NCBI RefSeq assembly: GCF_900112985.1
Contig: NZ_FONS01000007.1
Coordinates: forward strand, 1 to 64,000
DNA length: 64,000 bases
Origin: Pedobacter antarcticus
GTDB taxonomy: Bacteria; Bacteroidota; Bacteroidia; Sphingobacteriales; Sphingobacteriaceae
Direction of reading: 5' to 3'
The notes below the pieces were generated by a model. It saw only the letters and a list, made by a program, of their open reading frames with translations. It was not told where the DNA came from and made no database searches. Of this stretch, positions 43,374 through 51,646 are shown piece after piece. Both the position numbers and the translations under genes were made by a program. Every line of letters starts with the position of its first letter. Position 1 is the first letter of the stretch.

Positions 43374-46300
43374 ATGAAAATTACTGCTATCAGATTTCTT
43401 AACCTCAATTCGCTAAAAGGAACGCATGAGATTCGTTTTGACCAGTTTCCATTGGACCAGGCGGGTATTTTTGCCATAACCGGACCTACCGGTGCCGGTA
43501 AAACTACGCTTTTAGATGCCATTACAGTAGCACTTTATGGCCGCGTCCACCGGCATCAGAAAGATGCATTCGAAATCATGACCCGGCATACTGCAGAATC
43601 CTATGCAGAGGTCGAATTTGAAGTACAACAAGTGCTTTACAGATCAAGATGGTCGGTTAGGCGGGCGAGAGGAAAGGCAGACGGACAATTGCAGACGCCA
43701 AAGATGGAAGTGGCAGAAGTAGAAAGCGGAAAAATAATTGCCGAACATCCCTTACAGGAAGTAAAAGATATCATTGTTAAGATCTGCGGATTAGATTACA
43801 GCCAGTTTTTGCGTGCTGTGATTTTATCGCAGGGAGATTTTACGAGGTTCCTCAAAGCCGATGAAAATGATAGGAGTGAATTACTGGAGAAAATTACCGA
43901 TACCGGTATTTACTCCGAAATTTCCATTGCGGCTTTTGAAAAAGCCAGGACTGAAAGAGTAAAATTAGAACAGTTGCAGCAGCAGCTTTCCTATGTAAAC
44001 CTCTTAAGTGCAGAAAGCAGGGCAGAATATACGACGGCATTGGAGCACACTTTAAAACAGGAGATACAACATAAAAAAGCGCTGAATTCGACCCGGATAC
44101 AACTTGAGTGGCTTAATCAACTCGACAAACTGACCCTGCGGCAAAAAGAACAGTTCAATCTGCTTGAACAAGCAAAGGAAAGATTAAAAATAAATGAGCC
44201 TGACTTTGTACGGTTAAAAAAGCATGAAGGAGCATTACGTCACAAACCCTCTTTAATGGTACTGCAGAGTGTTTCCACTCAACTATCAGCTATGGAACAG
44301 GAACTGGACCAGTCAGCGCTCAATTTACCTGCATTAAATCAGGAACAAGCAGCACTTTCTGAGATCCTGGTTCGCAAGAGCGAAGAACTGGTGGTGTTGC
44401 AGACCGAGCAATCACGGTTAGAACCTATTATCGAAGAGGTTTTTAAACTAGACACGGCTATCGGTCACGCTTTAAAACAGAGTGATTTGTCTGCTGCCGG
44501 TTTTAATCAAATACTTTCTGAACGAAACAATCTTCAGTTGCAGGCGGAGCAAATTACTGCGCAACTGGAAGATATTAAAGCTGCGGCAGAACAAATTAAA
44601 GAATGGCTTCAGGCTAATCAGGCCGATCAAGGGCTCGACCAGGCACTTGGGATTTGTAAACAGTTACAGGACCAGTTATCTAAAAATCAGCATCAAATCA
44701 CCTCCCTTGAACAGCGGCGCTCTGATCAGCAAAAAGAACTTCAAGAACAGCAAAATGCTGCTTCTGCATTACAATCAGGACTTCAGGATCTCGCAGGTGG
44801 CGAGCAGGAACTAATTGGAGGGCTTAACAAGATGCAGGCAAACCTGACTAATCTGATCGCAGACTTTTCAATTGAACAAAGGGAAGAAGAACTGCGCAAG
44901 CTTCCTTTAATTATTGAGCTCGTCGGGCAGCAGGTAAAACTTGCGGCCTCCATTCTTAAAAATGAAGAAGAAGCTGTACAGTTGGAAGTACTACAGAACG
45001 GATATGAAAAACAGGTTTCAGAATTGCACAGGCGTTCTCAGGATGCGGAAAAAGAAACTTCAAAAGCACAGGAACTTTTGGAGTCTTTGCAGGCAATCTA
45101 TGAACTAGAGGTAAAGGTCCAGGAATTTGAGCCGGCCAGGCAATTACTGCAAGCCGAACAACCCTGTCCTTTATGCGGCTCCCTTGATCATCCTTTTGTA
45201 AACGGTCATTATATTGGTAAGGTGAGCGATGCTTTATCCCGGAGAAATCAGCAGCAGGAACAAACGAATAGATTCCGGCAGCAACATTCCGCTATCGGTT
45301 TAGAATTAAATACCAGGCAGCTTGAACTGAAGAACACAGCAACGCAGCTGTTAAATTGTAAAAATACCTTAGCAGCTAATCTGCAGGAGTTTCAGGAAAT
45401 TAATCTGCGTTTACCAAAACCATTAGATTACAAGCGAATATCAATCATAGAAGCTGTAAGCCGGAAAAAACAACAAGAGCAGCAGGAACAGGCGTCCGAA
45501 CTTGCTCAGATTAGAGTGCAGCAACAGGAGATAAAAGCCCAGGAACTCCTGATTGTCCAGCATAAAGAACAATATACTATAACGCAGAATAAGCTGGCCC
45601 AAACTAATCTAAAGATTAAATATCTAACAGACAGGGAGGAAGAATGTAGTAAAGAATTAAAGCAGAGCCGAATCCAGCTTGATGAGTATTTACAGGGAAT
45701 ACAGGCGCTGGTTAAGCCATTTGGATTAAGTGCCGATACTGCGTCTGCAGGAGAACTGATACCGAAGATGGAAGAACGCCTGCAGTATTTTACGCGCAAG
45801 GGCCAGGAATACCAACAAATTCAGCAAAAATTAGGTCAGCTGGAAAGTACTGCGCTCCATACGGCATCTGTGCTGCTGGAAAAAAACAGGAATCTGGAAC
45901 TGGCCAACGATCAGATGATCAATGACAAACTCAGCCTGGATAAATTGAGAAGCGGGCGAGTCGCGCTATTTGGCCAGGGCGATCCTGTGGCAGAACGAGA
46001 AAAGGCCAGGAATACTTTGAAATCATATCAGCAGGAATATGAAGAATTTCAAACTTCGGTACGTGCTAAACAAGATGCTCTGCGTCTGCTGGAAGACCGG
46101 ACTGCAAATCTGAAAAAGACTGCCGGGGCATTAAAAGATAATTATCAAAAGCAAACAGCAGCATTTTTAACCATCCTTGCCGAAGATGATATTGATTCGG
46201 TAGCTGCGCTGGAGTCTCTTTTTCTGTCTGAAGAAGAGGCATCGGGATTGCAGCATCTTATTCGGGACATACAACAGCAAATTTCAAATATGGAAGGTAT

Positions 46301-47036
46301 GTTGCGGGCTACTCAAGAGGAGCTGGAATTGGAGAAGGCCAAAGAATTAACTGCGCATGATAAACAGGTTATAATACCTCAATTACAGCAACAGGAGGAA
46401 AGTCTGATCCAAATTCTGGAAGAGAAATTTAAGGTCAACCGCATCCTGTCAGACGATGATGAAATGAAAGCAAAACATGCTTCCGTTGTATTACAAATGG
46501 AGCATCAAACATCGGAAACAGAACGCTTTGCGAAACTTTCTTCACTAATCGGGTCTGCTGATGGTAAGCGGTTCAGCAGATTTGCTCAGGGACTAACGCT
46601 GGCCCGTCTGACTGCATTAGCTAACAGGCATCTTTTGCGGTTAAGTGACCGCTATCAGATTCTGAAAACTCCGGAGCGAGATCTGGACTTGCAGATCATA
46701 GACAGCTATCAGGCCGACGTTGTTCGGCCGATGACTACTTTGTCCGGAGGAGAAAGCTTCCTTGTGAGTTTGAGTCTTGCCTTGGGTTTGTCCGATCTGG
46801 CGAGTAAAAAAGTACAGATCAATTCCTTATTTATAGACGAGGGCTTCGGAACACTGGATGCAGAAACACTGGATATAGCCATTACTGCGCTGGAGAACTT
46901 ACAGGCAAATGGAAAAAGTATCGGCATAATTTCCCATGTTGAAGCACTGAAGGAAAGGATTAATACGCAGATCAGATTAACCAAAATGCCTGGTGGCAGC
47001 AGCCGGATCAGCATCACTAGCGGAGGAAGGATTTAA
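43374..47036 (+). CDS. sbcC: Exonuclease subunit SbcC (Rad50-type ATPase)
   Basis: 1220 residues. The N-terminal ABC half has Walker A in GPTGAGKTTLLDAI. Two long coiled-coil arms, rich in Gln, Glu and Leu, meet at the zinc hook C598-P-L-C601. The C-terminal half has the signature TLSGGESFLVSLSLALGLSD and Walker B SLFIDEGFGTLDAETLD. It is the DNA-tethering ATPase of the SbcCD complex. Its end lies 2 bp from the end of the convergent L,D-transpeptidase gene. Hairpin-cleaving SbcCD is of interest because of the hairpin repeats 1.4 kb away. Confidence 0.96.
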   Translation: MKITAIRFLNLNSLKGTHEIRFDQFPLDQAGIFAITGPTGAGKTTLLDAITVALYGRVHRHQKDAFEIMTRHTAESYAEVEFEVQQVLYRSRWSVRRARGKADGQLQTPKMEVAEVESGKIIAEHPLQEVKDIIVKICGLDYSQFLRAVILSQGDFTRFLKADENDRSELLEKITDTGIYSEISIAAFEKARTERVKLEQLQQQLSYVNLLSAESRAEYTTALEHTLKQEIQHKKALNSTRIQLEWLNQLDKLTLRQKEQFNLLEQAKERLKINEPDFVRLKKHEGALRHKPSLMVLQSVSTQLSAMEQELDQSALNLPALNQEQAALSEILVRKSEELVVLQTEQSRLEPIIEEVFKLDTAIGHALKQSDLSAAGFNQILSERNNLQLQAEQITAQLEDIKAAAEQIKEWLQANQADQGLDQALGICKQLQDQLSKNQHQITSLEQRRSDQQKELQEQQNAASALQSGLQDLAGGEQELIGGLNKMQANLTNLIADFSIEQREEELRKLPLIIELVGQQVKLAASILKNEEEAVQLEVLQNGYEKQVSELHRRSQDAEKETSKAQELLESLQAIYELEVKVQEFEPARQLLQAEQPCPLCGSLDHPFVNGHYIGKVSDALSRRNQQQEQTNRFRQQHSAIGLELNTRQLELKNTATQLLNCKNTLAANLQEFQEINLRLPKPLDYKRISIIEAVSRKKQQEQQEQASELAQIRVQQQEIKAQELLIVQHKEQYTITQNKLAQTNLKIKYLTDREEECSKELKQSRIQLDEYLQGIQALVKPFGLSADTASAGELIPKMEERLQYFTRKGQEYQQIQQKLGQLESTALHTASVLLEKNRNLELANDQMINDKLSLDKLRSGRVALFGQGDPVAEREKARNTLKSYQQEYEEFQTSVRAKQDALRLLEDRTANLKKTAGALKDNYQKQTAAFLTILAEDDIDSVAALESLFLSEEEASGLQHLIRDIQQQISNMEGMLRATQEELELEKAKELTAHDKQVIIPQLQQQEESLIQILEEKFKVNRILSDDDEMKAKHASVVLQMEHQTSETERFAKLSSLIGSADGKRFSRFAQGLTLARLTALANRHLLRLSDRYQILKTPERDLDLQIIDSYQADVVRPMTTLSGGESFLVSLSLALGLSDLASKKVQINSLFIDEGFGTLDAETLDIAITALENLQANGKSIGIISHVEALKERINTQIRLTKMPGGSSRISITSGGRI

Positions 47037-47038
47037 AG

Positions 47039-47839
47039 CTAAATCCTTCCTGCTAATTCCGTGTTTTTTCCGGTGAGTGTACTGTCTTTATCAGATAGTA
47101 CTGCATTTGCAGCCAGATGTGAATTAAGATATTTGGAGGCATAGGACTGGGCACTTCCATTAATAAAAATAACGGTTTTTCCTGCTATGGTATTAATAAC
47201 CTGGTCACTTAGCTCTGCTGGTACTGCAGGGCAACCATGACTGCGGCCAAGCCTGCCCAGTTCATTAATAGTTGCCTGGCTCACATAAGGAGCCCCATGT
47301 ACTACAATGGCGCGTTTTCTGGCATTAGCATTATAACCTTCGTCCATACCATCTAATCTTAATGAACGTCCGTGTTTGCCCCTGTAAATTTCGGCAGTCA
47401 CATAAAAACCAAGACTACTTTCGTTGGAATCGTTCGTATCCGAGAAACGGGTGGCTAAATCTCCACCACTTTTTTCACCATGTGCCACCCAGGTATGGAG
47501 CAATAAAGAGTCTGTTTCCAGATCTATAATCCAGAGCCGTTTTTTCGTGCTGTTCTGATCAAAATCTGCAATTGTCAGAATTGATTTCCCGTTGCCAGCT
47601 TTACCTGTATTTTTAAGATTGTAATATCCAGTAAGTGCTTTTTGAAATACTTCTTCACTTAATCCCGCATCCTGAAGGTGAATACTTTTGTACTTATTAG
47701 CTACATAGGTTTGATAAAGTGCATCCTCTGTAATAGTTTTAACCTGAAATTTAGGTTGAACTGGAGAAACCCAGCTGATAACTGAAAAAGCAATGGCTAC
47801 TAATAACATGCCGGCTACGCCTAAAAGGTGTTTTTTCAT
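47039..47839 (-). CDS. L,D-transpeptidase-type murein protein (YkuD_2)
   Basis: 266 residues from the ATG at 47839, preferred over a TTG two codons upstream. A signal peptide or membrane anchor occupies about residues 5-25. The catalytic region near 165-215 reads IVVHGAPYVSQATINELGRLGRSHGCPAVP, with the conserved His and Cys of the L,D-transpeptidase fold, here of the YkuD_2 subtype. Members are expected to modify or cross-link peptidoglycan in the periplasm. Convergent with sbcC. Confidence 0.85.
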   Translation of the reverse strand: MKKHLLGVAGMLLVAIAFSVISWVSPVQPKFQVKTITEDALYQTYVANKYKSIHLQDAGLSEEVFQKALTGYYNLKNTGKAGNGKSILTIADFDQNSTKKRLWIIDLETDSLLLHTWVAHGEKSGGDLATRFSDTNDSNESSLGFYVTAEIYRGKHGRSLRLDGMDEGYNANARKRAIVVHGAPYVSQATINELGRLGRSHGCPAVPAELSDQVINTIAGKTVIFINGSAQSYASKYLNSHLAANAVLSDKDSTLTGKNTELAGRI

Positions 47840-48249
47840 TAGCAATTATTTGGTTTTTGTTGAACTTTCTTTTGTTTAATGTTTAACCAATATAACGAAA
47901 TTAATACAGTTCAAAATTTGATACGTCCGATAATTACGTGGAAATGACCGATATAACCTGATGAAATTTGTTTTAAATTGAACTGATTGTCCATTAAGAC
48001 GTGATTTTGGCGACATTTCTTGAAATGTATATTTTTTGTTTTTTTTTCTTGCCGGATCGCGGTTGCTTCAGATATCCGAGTTTTATCCGCTCATCGGCAA
48101 ATTGCAAAACTTAAACAAAATCACCTTATTAACACTGTTTAGGCATCGGCAGATACACTTGGTAAATGGATTGAAATAACTGACCAAAACCAATGAGTAT
48201 AGAAGGCTTATTTCAGTAAACCATGTTTTTTTATAACATCTTGTTCATC
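47840..48249. other. Gene-free intergenic stretch
   Basis: No reading frame with coding character, no tRNA and no repeat was recognised here. It is AT-rich with poly-T patches. It presumably holds the promoter of the leftward L,D-transpeptidase gene. The next part of the gap holds a possible small RNA and the dispersed repeat. Confidence 0.5.
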
Positions 48250-48277
48250 TTGATTTAATATTGAGAATCTACTTTTG
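48250..48277 (+). promoter_or_regulatory. Candidate promoter of a small RNA
   Basis: TTG (48250-48252) and TACTTTTG (48270-48277), a full TAnnTTTG match, are separated by 17 bp, slightly short of the usual 19. No protein gene follows before the terminator at 48333. Confidence 0.4.
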
Positions 48278-48283
48278 TGATAG

Positions 48284-48360
48284 ATAATATTTGGTTAGTA
48301 TTTTCTAAAGTTTAGGTTTAGTTGATTGAAATAACCCGGGTGGATGTCCGGGTTTTTTGC
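48284..48360 (+). ncRNA. Candidate small non-coding RNA of about 75 nt
   Basis: This is the segment between the promoter-like element ending at 48277 and the intrinsic terminator 48333-48360. It has no ribosome binding site or start codon with a meaningful frame. It is supported only by the promoter-terminator pair; no family was recognised. Confidence 0.35.
48333..48360 (+). terminator. Orphan Rho-independent terminator
   Basis: AACCCGG (48333-48339) pairs with CCGGGTT (48348-48354) around an 8-nt loop and is followed by T residues. The nearest plus-strand gene upstream (sbcC) ends 1.3 kb away, with an opposite-strand gene between, so it does not terminate a known gene. Confidence 0.75.
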
Positions 48361-48410
48361 TTTTAATAACCTTTTTTTATTTCCCCTTTTTATTTTTATA
48401 CTGTCCTTGG

Positions 48411-48554
48411 TTGGTATACCCTTGCCATACCCTTCCTTTACCCTTGCGATACCCAATAGGTAAAGGAAGGGTATCCCAACGGTATGGCAAGGGTAAAGCA
48501 AGGGTATATCAACACCGAAGAGAATCAACAGAAAATTAAAAGCTACCATATTGG
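48411..48554 (-). repeat. Dispersed palindromic element, copy 2 (11-bp iterons)
   Basis: Same element as 317-463, in the opposite orientation: head at 48554-48511 (minus strand), then 11-bp units of nnATACCCTTG type and their reverse complements. 48428-48443 and 48459-48474 are perfect 16-bp inverted repeats, and 48422-48431 also pairs with 48481-48490. Units differ from copy 1 mainly in the two or three bases between the conserved blocks. The head is 38/44 identical to copy 1, which shows shared descent rather than chance low complexity. Confidence 0.75.
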
Positions 48555-48679
48555 AAATATTAACCTGTTTACGCCTATCTCAACTCTAAAGCACCAAATA
48601 AATTTAATTGATAATTTGTTATACGCTGATATACAGCGTGTATGCGGATTATCGTAATTTTTTGATTTAAAACTACTAT

Positions 48680-48703
48680 TTCTATATAGAATCTATATAT
48701 TTG
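48680..48703 (+). promoter_or_regulatory. Palindromic site and -7 element of the sulfate assimilation operon
   Basis: TTCTATATAGAA (48680-48691) is a perfect 12-bp palindrome placed 4 bp before TATATTTG (48696-48703), a full TAnnTTTG box. It is where a regulator would overlap the promoter. The start codon of the first gene is 55 bp downstream. No TTG is found at 19-20 bp, which fits a promoter needing an activator. Confidence 0.5.
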
Positions 48704-48758
48704 TTATTGCGGGGTAAAAACCGCAGAACAAAACAACCTATAACCAAGATTTATTGAC

Positions 48759-50852
48759 ATGCAGAGTTTTAGAACGGAGCTGGAAAATCCGGTAGTCGAA
48801 AAAGATATTATCGATCTTGAACAGAAGATCCGTGCCTTTAGAGAAGGAAAAATCCATGATGAAAAATTCCGTAGTCTTCGTCTGGCCAGAGGTGTGTACG
48901 GGCAAAGACAGCCGGGTGTACAGATGGTCAGGATTAAGTTACCCTTCGGTAAAGTTACCTTTAAACAGCTTTTAAGGATAGCAGACGTTTCCGATGAATA
49001 TGGAAGTGGAAATCTCCACCTCACGACACGCCAGGATATTCAGATTCATTATGTCAGTTTAGACAGGACTCCGCAATTATGGGCAGAGCTGGAACGTGAC
49101 GATATTACTTTAAGGGAAGCCTGTGGGAATACGGTCAGAAATGTGACTTCTTCCCCAGACGCAGGAATCAATCCTGATGAGCTGTTCGACGTGTCTCCCT
49201 ATGCGCAGGCTACGTTTGCGTATTTCTTGCGTAATCCGGTTTGTCAGGAGATGGGTAGAAAGATTAAAATTTCTTTTTCAGCCAACGCTAAAGATACCGC
49301 CTTTAGCTATATTCATGATCTGGGTTTTATACCTAAACTGGATGATCAGGGAAACAGGGGCTTTAAAGTTATGTTTGCCGGAGGTTTAGGTGCACAGCCA
49401 TTTCTGGCAAGTGTGGTAAAGACATTTTTACCGGAAGACCAGCTCATTCCCTATACAGAATCTGTACTACGCGTTTTTGACCGTTATGGAGAGCGCAGTA
49501 ACAGGAATAAAGCAAGAATGAAATATCTGGTTCAGAAGTTAGGCCTGGAAGAAGTAACCAGACTGATCGAAGAAGAAGTAATTGCTAATAAATCCAGAAC
49601 ATATCCGATTAATCGTGATTTAGTACCCTTACCAGAAGCCCCGCCTGAAATTGCGCTGGATGCAGAATTGAAACCTGCAGATCCGGTTCATTATCAGCAA
49701 TGGCTGGATACGAATGTTTTCCAGCAGAAGCAAGCTGGTTTTTACGGAGTTTATTTAAAAATACCAGTAGGGGATATTAAAACCGACCGTGCCAGATTAC
49801 TGGTAGAAGCAATCAGGCCTTATGTGGCAGATGAAATCAGGATCACGCAAAATCAGGGATTGCTGCTCAAATTCGTAAGAGCAAATGGTTTGCTGCCACT
49901 GTACAATAATCTGCTGGAATTAGGTTTTGCTGTTAGTGGTTTTGATAGCCTTGCCGATGTAACTACCTGCCCCGGAACAGACACTTGCAACCTGGGCATA
50001 GCCAATAGCATGTCATTGGCAGTCGTACTGGAAACAGTGATACAGGATGAATTTCCAGATTTGATTTATGATAAAGACATTAAAATAAAAATAAGTGGTT
50101 GTATGAACTCCTGCGGACAGCATGGACTTGCACATATCGGCTTTCATGGAAGCTCAGTAAAAGCAAACGGCCAGGTCGTACCAGCAGTTCAGGTCATGCT
50201 TGGTGGCGGAACAGTTGGAGATGGAGAAGGGCGTGTGGCAGAACGTGTCATTAAAGTGCCTACCAAGCGTGCTCAATACGTTTTAAGAACTATTCTGGAA
50301 GACTACCAGCTACACGCTGCCGGTAAAAGTTTCCATGAATATTATGACTTCAGTGGCAAAGATTATTTCTATCAGTTGTTAAAACCACTTGCAGATCTAA
50401 CGACACTTACTCCAGAAGAATATGTAGACTGGGGACATGAAGAAACCTTTCAAACTGCCATTGGAGTTGGAGAATGTGCGGGAGTAATTGTTGATCTGGT
50501 TGCGACACTATTATTTGAAGGAGAAGAAAAACTACTTTGGGCTAGAGAAGCATTTGAAGCTGGAGCTTGGTCAGATGCAATTTATCATGCCTATAGTGTT
50601 TATGTGAACACAGCCAAGGCGTTATTACTCGATAAAGGAATCAGTGCGAGTACACAAATCGGTGTCATTCGCGAATTTGATACAAATTTTGTCATTACCG
50701 GAGAAGTGAAGCTGGAAGGCACTTTCTCAGATCTGGTACTGCAGATAAATAAAAATGAGCCAGGTGTAGAATTTGCGGCAGCCTACTTAAAAGGAGCAGG
50801 TGAATTTTATCAGGAATTAAGAGCGAAAAGGGAGGCGCAGGTTAAAGCATGA
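48759..50852 (+). CDS. Sulfite/nitrite reductase hemoprotein with C-terminal HEPN-like domain
   Basis: 697 residues. Two ferredoxin-like half-domains and two siroheme/4Fe-4S domains are present. The cluster-binding Cys lie in TTCPGTDTCNLG and SGCMNSCGQHG. From about residue 560 a helical tail follows, with AREAFEAGAWSDAIYHAYSVYVNTAKALLLDKG, which resembles a HEPN domain. It lies in an operon with sulfate activation genes, so sulfite to sulfide is the likely reaction. No CysJ flavoprotein is adjacent, so ferredoxin is the probable donor. It overlaps cobA by 4 bp. Confidence 0.9.
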   Translation: MQSFRTELENPVVEKDIIDLEQKIRAFREGKIHDEKFRSLRLARGVYGQRQPGVQMVRIKLPFGKVTFKQLLRIADVSDEYGSGNLHLTTRQDIQIHYVSLDRTPQLWAELERDDITLREACGNTVRNVTSSPDAGINPDELFDVSPYAQATFAYFLRNPVCQEMGRKIKISFSANAKDTAFSYIHDLGFIPKLDDQGNRGFKVMFAGGLGAQPFLASVVKTFLPEDQLIPYTESVLRVFDRYGERSNRNKARMKYLVQKLGLEEVTRLIEEEVIANKSRTYPINRDLVPLPEAPPEIALDAELKPADPVHYQQWLDTNVFQQKQAGFYGVYLKIPVGDIKTDRARLLVEAIRPYVADEIRITQNQGLLLKFVRANGLLPLYNNLLELGFAVSGFDSLADVTTCPGTDTCNLGIANSMSLAVVLETVIQDEFPDLIYDKDIKIKISGCMNSCGQHGLAHIGFHGSSVKANGQVVPAVQVMLGGGTVGDGEGRVAERVIKVPTKRAQYVLRTILEDYQLHAAGKSFHEYYDFSGKDYFYQLLKPLADLTTLTPEEYVDWGHEETFQTAIGVGECAGVIVDLVATLLFEGEEKLLWAREAFEAGAWSDAIYHAYSVYVNTAKALLLDKGISASTQIGVIREFDTNFVITGEVKLEGTFSDLVLQINKNEPGVEFAAAYLKGAGEFYQELRAKREAQVKA

Positions 50853-51643
50853 AATTAGACAGTCAAAGACAAATTCCGGAACCCAGGATTACCCTGGTGG
50901 GTGCAGGTCCCGGAGATCCGGATCTGATTACCATGAAAGGTGCAAAAGCACTGGGAGATGCAGATGTAATTCTTTACGATGCACTCGTCAATGAAGATCT
51001 GCTCGATTATGCAAAACCAGGTGCAGTTAAGGTATTCGTAGGAAAAAGATCTGGGCAACATTCCAGTACGCAGCAGGAAATTAATCAGCTGATGGTAGAT
51101 TATGCTTTAAACTACGGGCATGTGGTTAGGCTGAAAGGTGGAGATCCCTTTGTTTTCGGCCGTGGATATGAGGAAATGAATTTCGCTGCAGGTTATAATA
51201 TACCTGTTAAAATAGTACCTGGCTTATCCAGCTCCATTGCAGTTCCTGGATTACAGCAGATTCCTGTTACACACCGTGGTTTAAGTGAAAGCTTTTGGGT
51301 AGTAACAGGCACAACAGCGTCAGGAGCGATGTCTAACGATTTATATGAAGCTGTCAGGACTAAAGCAACGGTTGTAGTGCTTATGGGAATGAATAAACTG
51401 AAAGAAATTGTCAGGTTATACCAACAGGAAGGCAAAAGCAGACTGCCCGTAGCTATAATTCAGAATGGAAGCACCGATTTGGAGAAATGTGCTGTAGGTA
51501 TTGTAGATACAATCCTGGAAGTAGCGGAAGAAAAACGCATTGCGGCTCCTGCGATTATTGTATTGGGCGAAGTTGTGTCTCTGCATCCGGATTTTCAGCC
51601 AATCAGAGATTTCTTCGAAACCATTCAAACAGAAATCAATTAA
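50849..51643 (+). CDS. cobA: Uroporphyrinogen-III C-methyltransferase
   Basis: 264 residues of the SUMT family: VGAGPGDPDLITMKGAKAL, the GGDPFVFGRGYEE SAM-binding loop and VPGLSSSIAVPGL. It makes precorrin-2 from uroporphyrinogen III with two SAM, the first step to siroheme, the cofactor of the sulfite reductase encoded just upstream (4-bp overlap). The next two siroheme steps are in the following gene, 3 bp downstream. Confidence 0.95.
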   Translation: MKLDSQRQIPEPRITLVGAGPGDPDLITMKGAKALGDADVILYDALVNEDLLDYAKPGAVKVFVGKRSGQHSSTQQEINQLMVDYALNYGHVVRLKGGDPFVFGRGYEEMNFAAGYNIPVKIVPGLSSSIAVPGLQQIPVTHRGLSESFWVVTGTTASGAMSNDLYEAVRTKATVVVLMGMNKLKEIVRLYQQEGKSRLPVAIIQNGSTDLEKCAVGIVDTILEVAEEKRIAAPAIIVLGEVVSLHPDFQPIRDFFETIQTEIN

Positions 51644-51646
51644 AAT

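Noticed and set aside
48295..48549. Open frames of 60-84 codons on both strands over the dispersed repeat
   Set aside because: They are created by the 11-bp iterons, have repetitive non-protein-like composition and no ribosome binding site.
48555..48758. Riboswitch (SAM-type) in front of the sulfate operon
   Set aside because: Only a short hairpin (ACGCTG/CAGCGT near 48623-48639) and a promoter are seen. No conserved aptamer core was recognised, and the hairpin lies upstream of the promoter.
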